From Flavobacterium sp. CFS9 (GTDB lineage: Bacteria > Bacteroidota > Bacteroidia > Flavobacteriales > Flavobacteriaceae), in contig NZ_AP031573.1 in the NCBI RefSeq assembly GCF_041154745.1, positions 2,604,001-2,668,000 of the forward strand: a DNA stretch of 64,000 nucleotides. Direction: 5' to 3'. The position numbers were made by a program, and so were the translations under genes. Below are positions 20,229-32,200 of the stretch, one piece after another (the stretch's first letter is position 1; every line of letters begins with the position of its first letter). The notes beneath the pieces are model-generated. The model was not told the DNA's origin, searched no databases, and worked only from the letters and a program-made list of their open reading frames with translations.

Positions 20229-23200
20229 ATGTATAACTTTACTTTTAGCAAGTTTAATTTTTTAAAACAAATCTTTTTTGTTTTGTTCTTTGGACTAGTG
20301 TCATTACCTGCTTTTTCACAAGTTTGTGGAACACCCGGAGGTGATGGGCCTGTTACCGTATCAAGTTCTGTAAATACTTACTTTCCTATTTCGGGAAATA
20401 TAACACTGAATGCAGGAACTCAATCGATAGTTTTAGCAGGAGTACCCGCTACCGATCAGTATTCTAATAATTTTGGTGCAACTCCAATATCAGTAGGAGA
20501 TTTGATTTTGATTATTCAGATGCAGGATGCTACGATAGATTATACCAATACAACAAGTTATGGTTCAGGAACGTCAAATAGCGGCCCGGATTCTTTAGGA
20601 GGTACCGGATTTACATCTTTAGGTAACACCGGAGTTTTTGAATATGTTATTGCAACTAATAATGTCCCGCTGACTGGTGGGAATTTAACGTTTAAGGGTA
20701 CCGGAACTAATGGTGGAACCCTGAATAGTTTTTACAATGCAGATGCTACAACGACAAGAGGAAAGAGAACTTTTCAGATTGTAAGAGTACCCCAATATTC
20801 CAATTTAACACTTACTTCTTCTATAACAACGCCGCCTTTTAATGGTGTTGCAGGGGGAGTTATTGCTTTTAATGTTTCCGGTACATTCAATTTTGCCGGA
20901 TTTTCTATTGATGGAAATGCCCGCGGTTTTAGAGGAGGTTATAGCCCTATAGCAGTATCTAATCTTAATAATTCTACAACTTATGTGGGATTATCAAGTA
21001 ATAATACAATTTCAGGAAAAGGAGAAGGAATAGCCGGAACGCCCCGTTATATGTGGGATGGATTTAATCAGGTTGATAATGGAGTGGAAGGAATGCCTGG
21101 AGGATCTGCAGGAAGAGGAGCCCCTGCCAACGCTGGTGGAGGGGGTAATGACCACAACTCCGGAGGTGGAGGTGGAGGTAACGGTGGATTCGGTGGCTTA
21201 GGTGGTGCCGGATGGCAAGGTGGAGGCGGTGATGTTCTTCCATTAACAGGAGGAGGAAGACCGGGTTTCAGATCCTATCTTACAGCAACTGCCTTTCCAA
21301 GACTTGTCATGGGAGGTGGTGGTGGTGCCGGAGATGCCAATAATGCTTCAACAGGTGTTAAAGGTGGTGTCGGTGGTGCCATTATTCTTATTAATGCAGG
21401 TACCGTTCAGGGAACAGGTAACATTTATGCCAATGGAGGAAAAGGAGCACCAGGTGCTTTTTCAGGCTCACCCGATGGAGCAGGTGGTGGTGGTGCCGGA
21501 GGAACAGTATTATTGAATATCTCAAATAGTAGTACCGCTACGATCAGAATAGAAGCAACAGGAGGAGCAGGAGGAAATACTGAAAATGATAATAATAATT
21601 CACACGGACCTGGTGGTGGTGGTGGTGGTGGAATAATCAGACACAACCTTACCGGTACTGTAACCTTAACTACTACTGTAGTTGGAGGTAGCTCAGGAAG
21701 GTCTAATGCCGGTGCGGGAATCAGAAATGGTGCGGTAGATGGAACAGCAGGTAGTGCGTCAACTTTTACAGCACAGGATGTACCGCCAAATTTGCAGGTA
21801 AATTCTAATTGTTTCCCTGTTTTAGAAACAAAAGTAAAAGCACTTTCAACCGCATCAGCCTGTAATTCGATTGGAGAGAAAGTTTCTTATGAAATTCAGA
21901 TCAAAAATACAGGAGTAGGGAATGCTGCAGGAGTATTTTTAGATTTTCTTTTTCCAACAGGTATCGAGTTCGATTCTGCTACAGCAACTTATTCCGCAGA
22001 AGCAACAGGACCTTCAGGAGTCTTAACAAATACTTCTACAGCTAATAATCCGGTATTCGGAGGTTTTAATATTGCACAAAATGGAGTGGTTACGATAACC
22101 TTAACAGGAAAAGTAGCGGCGTCTATGGCGGCGGGAACTTACAGTTCTAGTGCACAGGCATTGTATCTCGATCCAACACGTACAACTGCTAATCCAAGTA
22201 GAAGAATTACAGCATTTACGAACGCTTATGGTACTGCCAATAAAACCTATGAAGGAGCAAGTCAGGCAAATGTTCCCGGCACAAACTTTAAAGGTAGTGC
22301 AGAAACGGTAGATGATATTACAATTTTGGCATTGCCGGCAACTCCAACTGCTACGGTAACACAAGGAAATTGTCTTACACCAACAGGAACAATAACAGTC
22401 AATACCCCAGCTCCGGGAGCGGGAATAAGTTATACCTTAAGAGGAACAAATCCGGTAACGGCACCAGTAAATAATACATCAGGCGTTTTCTCCGGTTTAG
22501 TACCGAACAGCTATGTATTAACTACAACTAATGCTCAGGGATGTACTTCGGCTCCGACTGCAAGTATGACGATCAATCCGGTCGCCGGAGCACCAACAAC
22601 TACAGGTGTTTCTATCTGTCAGGGAGGCAGCGGGTCACTAACAGCTACTTCTACGTGTTCAAATTCGGGGACTATACAATGGTACACATCGTCTATAAGT
22701 GTAACACCCATATTTACAGGTTCTTCTTTTAATCCTGTAGGTGTTGCGGGCTCAGGTTTGACCAATACAAATACACCGGGGACCACAACATATTATGCAG
22801 CTTGTCCGGGACTTGGAAGCTGTAGAACAGCTACAAATTTTGTAATTAATGCAATACCAACAATAACAGCAACAACACCAGCTTCGCGATGTGATGCAGG
22901 ATCAGTAACATTAGGCGCTACGGCTTCTTCAGGAACCATTAATTGGTATGCTGCTGCGACAGGAGGTACATCATTAGCGACTGGTACGAATTTTATCACA
23001 CCAAATTTATCAACAACTACTACTTATTATGTAGATGCTACAGGAAACGGGTGTACTACAGGAACAAGAACAGCAGTTACAGCAACAATAAATACAAGGC
23101 CTACAATAGATTCAACAACACAAGACTCCAGATGTGGTGCAGGAACATTAACATTAAATGCAACAGCATCAGCAGGGGCAACTATTAACTGGTATGCGGC

Positions 23201-26200
23201 TTCAACAGGCGGTACATCATTAAAAACTGGAACGAGTTATACTACACCAAGTTTATCAACGACAACTACTTATTATGTAGAGGCTACTTCACCTGAAGGT
23301 TGTACTTCAGCATCAAGAGTTGCAGTTGCGGCAGTGGTAAACACTGCTTCTACGATTGTATTTACCAGTGGTACACAAAACCCAACAATTTGTAATGGAA
23401 CAGCAATTCCTAATATTGTTTATACATTTGGAGGAAGCGCAACCAATGCTGTTGCCTCAAACTTGCCGGCTGGTTTATCAGCTTCTGTTGATTCCAGTGC
23501 AAAGACAATCACGATTTCAGGAACACCAACTGCGAGTGGTACTTATACAATAACAACAGTTGGTCATACAGCACCTTGTACGGCTGCGACAATAAATGGA
23601 ATTGTAACGATTACTACTGCATCAAATGCAGGTACTTTATCAGGTAATCAAACTATTTGTGTTGGAGGAACTACTACATTCACATCAAACGGAAATACGG
23701 GAGGAAGTTGGTCAAGCAATGCTACGGGAATTGCAACAGTAAACAGTACAACAGGTGCAATCACCGGAGTTTCAGCCGGAACTGCTACCATCACATACAC
23801 GGTAACTGGAACAGGCGGTTGTACCAATGCAACAGCTACCAGAACGGTGACGGTAACTGCTGCACCAAACGCAGGGACTTTATCAGGAAACCAAAATATC
23901 TGTGTTGCCGGAACGACTACATTTACCTCAAACGGAACTACAGGCGGAAGCTGGTCAAGCAGTGATACTGCAATTGCTACAGTAAACAGTACAACAGGTG
24001 CAATCACCGGAGTTTCAGCCGGAACTGCTACCATCACTTATACAGTAACCGGAACAGGAGGTTGTGGAAATGCAACAGCTACCAGAATGGTGACGGTAAC
24101 TGCCGCGCCAAATGCAGGTACTTTATCAGGGAATCAAACTATTTGTGTTGGAGGAACGACTACATTCACATCAAACGGAAATACGGGAGGAAGTTGGTCA
24201 AGCAATGCTACGGGAATTGCAACAGTAAACAGTACAACAGGTGCAATCACCGGAGTTTCAGCCGGAACTGCTACCATCACATACACGGTAACCGGAACAG
24301 GCGGTTGTACCAATGCAACAGCTACCAGAACGGTGACGGTAACTGCTGCACCAAACGCAGGGACTTTATCAGGAAACCAAAATATCTGTGTTGCCGGAAC
24401 GACTACATTTACCTCAAACGGAACTACAGGCGGAAGCTGGTCAAGCAGTGATACTGCAATTGCCACAGTAAACAGTACAACAGGTGCAATCACCGGAGTT
24501 TCAGCCGGAACTGCAACGATCACTTATACAGTAACCGGAACAGGAGGTTGTGGCAATGCAACAGCTACGAGAACCGTAACAGTAACTGCCGCGCCAAATG
24601 CAGGTACTTTATCAGGGAATCAAACTATTTGTGTTGCCGGAACGACTACATTCACCTCAAACGGAACTACAGGCGGAAGCTGGTCAAGCAGTGATACCGC
24701 AATTGCCACAGTAAACAGTACAACAGGTGTTGTTACCGGAGTTTCAGCCGGAACTGCTACCATCACTTATACAGTAACCGGAACAGGAGGTTGTGGAAAT
24801 GCAACAGCTACCAGAACGGTGACGGTAACTGCCGCGCCAAATGCAGGTACTTTATCAGGGAATCAAAATATTTGTGTTGCCGGAACGACTACATTCACCT
24901 CAAACGGAACTACAGGCGGAAGCTGGTCAAGCAGTGATACCGCAATTGCCACAGTAAACAGTACAACAGGTGCAATCACTGGAGTTTCAGCCGGAACTGC
25001 AACGATCACTTACACGGTAACCGGAACAGGAGGTTGTGGCAATGCAACAGCTACGAGAACCGTAACAGTAACTGCTGCACCAAATGCAGGAACTTTATCA
25101 GGTAACCAAACTATTTGTGTTGCCGGAACGACTACATTCACCTCAAACGGAACTACAGGCGGAAGCTGGTCAAGCAGTGATACCGCAATTGCCACAGTAA
25201 ACAGTACAACAGGTGTTGTTACCGGAGTTTCAGCCGGAACTGCTACCATCACTTATACAGTAACCGGAACAGGAGGTTGTGGAAATGCAACAGCTACCAG
25301 AACGGTGACGGTAACTGCCGCGCCAAATGCAGGTACTTTATCAGGGAATCAAACTATTTGTGTTGCCGGAACGACTACATTCACCTCAAACGGAACTACA
25401 GGCGGAAGCTGGTCAAGCAGTGATACCGCAATTGCCACAGTAAACAGTACAACAGGTGCAATCACTGGAGTTTCAGCCGGAACTGCAACGATCACTTACA
25501 CGGTAACCGGAACAGGAGGTTGTGGAAATGCAACAGCTACGAGAACCGTAACAGTAACTGCCGCACCAAACGCAGGGACTTTATCAGGGAATCAAACTAT
25601 TTGTGTTGCCGGAACGACTACATTCACCTCAAACGGAACTACAGGCGGAAGCTGGTCAAGCAGTGATACCGCAATTGCCACAGTAAACAGTACAACAGGT
25701 GTTGTTACCGGAGTTTCAGCCGGAACTGCTACCATCACTTATACAGTAACCGGAACAGGAGGTTGTGGAAATGCAACAGCTACCAGAACGGTGACGGTAA
25801 CTGCCGCGCCAAATGCAGGTACTTTATCAGGGAATCAAACTATTTGTGTTGCCGGAACGACTACATTCACCTCAAACGGAACTACAGGCGGAAGCTGGTC
25901 AAGCAGTGATACCGTAATTGCCACAGTAAACAGTACAACAGGTGCAATCACTGGAGTTTCAGCCGGAACTGCAACGATCACTTACACGGTAACCGGAACA
26001 GGAGGTTGTGGCAATGCAACAGCTACGAGAACCGTAACAGTAACTGCTGCACCAAATGCAGGAACTTTATCAGGTAACCAAACTATTTGTGTTGCCGGAA
26101 CGACTACATTCACCTCAAACGGAACTACAGGCGGAAGCTGGTCAAGCAGTGATACCGCAATTGCCACAGTAAACAGTACAACAGGTGTTGTTACCGGAGT

Positions 26201-29200
26201 TTCAGCCGGAACTGCTACCATCACTTATACAGTAACCGGAACAGGAGGTTGTGGAAATGCAACAGCTACCAGAACGGTGACGGTAACTGCCGCGCCAAAT
26301 GCAGGTACTTTATCAGGGAATCAAACTATTTGTGTTGCCGGAACGACTACATTCACCTCAAACGGAACTACAGGCGGAAGCTGGTCAAGCAGTGATACCG
26401 CAATTGCCACAGTAAACAGTACAACAGGTGCAATCACTGGAGTTTCAGCCGGAACTGCAACGATCACTTACACGGTAACCGGAACAGGCGGTTGTGGCAA
26501 TGCAACAGCTACGAGAACCGTAACAGTAACTGCTGCACCAAATGCAGGAACTTTATCAGGTAACCAAACTATTTGTGTTGCCGGAACGACTACATTCACC
26601 TCAAACGGAACTACAGGCGGAAGCTGGTCAAGCAGTGATACCGCAATTGCCACAGTAAACAGTACAACAGGTGCAATCACTGGAGTTTCAGCCGGAACTG
26701 CAACGATCACTTACACGGTAACCGGAACAGGCGGTTGTGGCAATGCAACAGCTACGAGAACCGTAACGATGAGTGACACTGAGAAACCAACGATCACTTG
26801 TCCATCAAATGTTACGGCTGTAGCAGATGCTAATTCATGCGCTGCCACCGGAGTTGTTTTAGGCACTCCAGTAACTTCAGACAATTGCTCAGGAACAGTA
26901 ACGGTAACTAACGATGCGCCATCCAGCTTCCCAATCGGAACCACTACGGTAACCTGGACGGCTACTGATGCTGCCGGAAATACTCAGACTTGTACGCAAA
27001 CGGTAACGGTAAACGATACTCAAAAACCAACAATCACTTGTCCTTCAAATGTTACGGCTGTAGCCGATGCTAATTCATGCGCTGCCACCGGAGTTGTTTT
27101 AGGCACTCCAACTACAAGCGATAACTGTTCAGGAACAGTAACGGTAACTAACGACGCGCCATCCAGCTTCCCAATTGGAACCACAACGGTAACCTGGACG
27201 GCTACTGATGCTGCCGGAAATACGCAGACTTGTACGCAAACGGTAACGGTAAACGATACTCAAAAACCAACGATCACTTGTCCAGCGAATGTAACCGCTG
27301 TGGCCGATGCCAATTCATGCGCTGCCACCGGAGTTGTTTTAGGCACTCCAGTAACTTCAGACAATTGCTCAGGAACAGTAACGGTAACTAACGATGCGCC
27401 ATCCAGCTTCCCAATCGGAACCACTACGGTAACCTGGACGGCTACTGATGCTGCCGGAAATACTCAGACTTGTACGCAAACGGTAACGGTAAACGATACT
27501 CAAAAACCAACGATCACTTGTCCATCAAATGTTACGGCTGTAGCAGATGCTAATTCATGTGCTGCCACCGGAGTTGTTTTAGGGACTCCAATTACAAGCG
27601 ATAACTGTTCAGGAACAGTAACGGTAACTAACGACGCGCCATCAAGCTTCCCAATCGGAACCACCACGGTAACCTGGACGGCTACTGATGCTGCCGGAAA
27701 TATTCAGACGTGTACGCAAACGGTAACGGTAAACGATACTCAAAAACCAACGATTACTTGTCCAGCGAATGTAACCGCTGTAGCAGATGCTAATTCATGT
27801 GCTGCCACCGGAGTTGTTTTAGGAACTCCAGTAACTTCAGACAATTGTTCAGGAACAGTAACAGTAACTAACGATGCACCATCCAGCTTCCCAATTGGAA
27901 CCACCACGGTAACCTGGACGGCTACTGATGCTGCGGGTAATACTCAGACTTGTACGCAAACGGTAACGGTAAACGATACTCAAAAACCAACGATTACTTG
28001 TCCAGCGAATGTAACCGCTGTAGCAGATGCTAATTCATGTGCTGCCACCGGAGTTGTTTTAGGCACTCCAACTACAAGCGATAACTGTTCAGGAACAGTA
28101 ACGGTAACTAACGACGCACCATCCAGCTTCCCAATCGGAACCACTACGGTAACCTGGACGGCTACTGATGCTGCCGGAAATATTCAGACTTGTACGCAAA
28201 CGGTAACGGTAAACGATACGCAGAAACCAACCATCACTTGTCCGGCGAATGTTACTGCTGTGGCCGATGCCAATTCATGCGCTGCCACCGGAGTTGTTTT
28301 AGGTACTCCAACGACAGGCGATAACTGTTCAGGAACAGTAACGGTAACTAACGACGCACCATCCAGCTTCCCAATCGGAACCACTACGGTAACCTGGACG
28401 GCTACTGATGCTGCCGGAAATATTCAGACTTGTACGCAAACGGTAACGGTAAACGATACGCAGAAACCAACCATCACTTGTCCGGCGAATGTTACTGCTG
28501 TGGCCGATGCCAATTCATGCGCTGCCACCGGAGTTGTTTTAGGTACTCCAACGACAGGCGATAACTGCTCAGGAACAGTAACAGTTACTAACGACGCGCC
28601 ATCCAGCTTCCCAATCGGAACCACCACGGTAACCTGGACCGCTACTGATGCTGCCGGAAATACTCAGACGTGTACGCAAACGGTAACGGTAAGCGATACT
28701 CAAAAACCAACGATCACTTGTCCTTCAAATGTTACTGCTGTAGCCGATGCCAATTCATGTGCTGCCACCGGAGTTATTTTAGGAACACCAACTACAAGCG
28801 ATAACTGTTCAGGAACAATAACAGTTACTAACGACGCACCATCCAGCTTCCCAATCGGAATCACAACGGTAACCTGGACGGCTACTGATGCTGCCGGAAA
28901 TACTCAGACTTGTACGCAAACGGTAACGGTAAACGATACGCAGAAACCAACGATCACTTGTCCAGCGAATGTTACGGCTGTGGCTGATACTAATTCATGC
29001 GCTGCCACCGGAGTTGTTTTAGGAACACCAGTAACTTCAGACAATTGCTCAGGAACCATAACGGTTACAAACGACGCACCATCCAGCTTCCCAATCGGAA
29101 CCACTACGGTAACCTGGACGGCTACTGATGCTGCCGGAAATACTCAGACTTGTACGCAAACGGTAACGGTAAACGATACGCAGAAACCAACGATCACTTG

Positions 29201-32200
29201 TCCAGCGAATGTTACGGCTGTGGCTGATACTAATTCATGCGCTGCCACCGGAGTTGTTTTAGGAACACCAGTAACTTCAGACAATTGCTCAGGAACCATA
29301 GCGGTTACAAACGACGCACCATCCAGCTTCCCAATCGGAACCACTACGGTAACCTGGACGGCTACTGATGCTGCCGGAAATACTCAGACTTGTACGCAAA
29401 CGGTAACGGTAAACGATACGCAGAAACCAACGATCACTTGTCCAGCGAATGTTACGGCTGTGGCTGATACTAATTCATGCGCTGCCACCGGAGTTGTTTT
29501 AGGTACTCCAACGACAGGCGATAACTGCTCAGGAACAGTAACAGTTACTAACGACGCGCCATCAAGCTTCCCAATCGGAACCACCACGGTAACCTGGACC
29601 GCTACTGATGCTGCCGGAAATACTCAGACGTGTACGCAAACGGTAACGGTAAGCGATACTCAAAAACCAACGATCACTTGTCCTTCAAATGTTACTGCTG
29701 TAGCCGATGCCAATTCATGCGCTGCCACCGGAGTTGTTTTAGGCACTCCAGTAACTTCAGACAATTGCTCAGGAGTTGTAACGGTAACTAATGACGCGCC
29801 ATCCAGCTTCCCAATCGGAACCACTACGGTAACCTGGACCGCTACTGATGCTGCCGGAAATACTCAGACTTGTACGCAAACGGTAACGGTAAACGATACG
29901 CAGAAACCAACGATCACTTGTCCAGCGAATGTTACGGCTGTGGCTGATACTAATTCATGCGCTGCCACCGGAGTTGTTTTAGGAACACCAGTAACTTCAG
30001 ACAATTGCTCAGGAACCATAGCGGTTACAAACGACGCACCATCCAGCTTCCCAATCGGAACCACTACGGTAACCTGGACGGCTACTGATGCTGCCGGAAA
30101 TACTCAGACTTGTACGCAAACGGTAACGGTAAACGATACGCAGAAACCAACGATCACTTGTCCAGCGAATGTTACGGCTGTGGCTGATACTAATTCATGC
30201 GCTGCCACCGGAGTTGTTTTAGGTACTCCAACGACAGGCGATAACTGCTCAGGAACAGTAACAGTTACTAACGACGCGCCATCAAGCTTCCCAATCGGAA
30301 CCACCACGGTAACCTGGACGGCTACTGATGCTGCGGGTAATACTCAGACTTGTACGCAAACGGTAACGGTAAACGATACTCAAAAACCAACGATCACTTG
30401 TCCATCAAATGTTACGGCTGTAGCAGATGCTAATTCATGTGCTGCCACCGGAGTTGTTTTAGGGACTCCAATTACAAGCGATAACTGTTCAGGAACAGTA
30501 ACGGTAACTAACGACGCGCCATCAAGCTTCCCAATCGGAACCACCACGGTAACCTGGACCGCTACTGATGCTGCGGGTAATACTCAGACTTGTACGCAAA
30601 CGGTAACGGTAAACGATACTCAAAAACCAACGATCACTTGTCCATCAAATGTTACGGCTGTAGCAGATGCTAATTCATGTGCTGCCACCGGAGTTGTTTT
30701 AGGCACTCCAGTAACTTCAGACAATTGCTCAGGAGTTGTAACGGTAACTAATGACGCGCCATCCAGCTTCCCAATCGGAACCACAACGGTAACCTGGACC
30801 GCTACTGATGCTGCCGGAAATATTCAGACCTGTACGCAAACGGTAACGGTAAACGATACTCAAAAACCAACGATCACTTGTCCAGCGAATGTTACTGCTG
30901 TAGCCGATGCCAATTCATGCGCTGCCACCGGAGTTGTTTTAGGAACTCCAGTAACTTCAGACAATTGTTCAGGAACAGTAACGGTAACTAACGATGCGCC
31001 ATCCAGCTTCCCAATCGGAACCACAACGGTAACCTGGACGGCTACTGATGCTGCCGGAAATATTCAGACGTGTACGCAAACGGTAACGGTAAACGATACT
31101 CAAAAACCAACGATTACTTGTCCAGCGAATGTAACAGCTGTAGCCGATGCTAATTCATGCGCTGCCACCGGAGTTGTTTTAGGCACTCCAGTAACTTCAG
31201 ACAATTGCTCAGGAGTTGTAACGGTAACTAACGACGCGCCATCCAGCTTCCCAATCGGAACCACTACGGTAACCTGGACCGCTACTGATGCTGCGGGTAA
31301 TACTCAGACTTGTACTCAAACGGTGAAAGTAATTGGACCAATCAAAGCTACTGAAGATCGTGTAACATCTTTTAATGGAGTTCTGGGCGGAATCGCAGTT
31401 CCAAGTGTTCTGGATAATGACTCTCTAAACTGTAAAAATGTAGTGGCTAATGAAGTTATAATTACTTCGACTACAACTTTACCTTCAAATTTAAATTTTG
31501 ACACTAATACAGGAACTGTTACAGTTCAGCCAAATACGCCAACTGGAACTTACACTTTTGATTATCAAATTTGTGAGGTTGCAAATCCAACAGCGAATTG
31601 TGCAACAGCTACAGTTACTATTATTGTACAAAACCCAATCGTAGCCAACGATGATAATACTTACCCAGTTCAAACACCGGGTACAACAACAGCGACCACT
31701 ATTGGAAACGTAACGGTAAACGATACCTTAAACGGACAGCCGGTAACCGCTGCCAATACCAATGTAACCCCAATCAAAACAGGACCATTGAGTATTGATG
31801 CTAACGGAGTATTGACTTTAGATCCAAACACTGTATCAGGAACTTACCAAATCACCTATGAAATCTGTGAAGAAGGAGCGACTCTTCCAAACTGTACTAC
31901 TGCTACAGCCACAGTTGAAGTTAAAAATCCAATCGTAGCCAACGATGATAATACTTACCCAGTTCAAACACCGGGTATCACAACGGCAACCACAGTTGGA
32001 AACGTAACTGTAAACGATACTTTAAACGGACAGCCGGTGACCGCTGCCAATACCAATGTAACCCCAATCAAAACAGGACCATTGAGTATTGATGCTAACG
32101 GAGTATTGACTTTAGATCCAAACACTGTATCAGGAACTTACCAAATCACCTATGAAATCTGTGAAGAAGGAGCGACTCCTCCAAACTGTACTACTGCTAC

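Noticed and set aside
23648..30307. Many open frames of 60-130 codons on the minus strand (and other plus frames) inside the repeat arrays of giant gene 2
   Set aside because: They recur at the repeat period, have identical products per unit, and no start signals. They are frame shadows of the BIG2 and HYR units.
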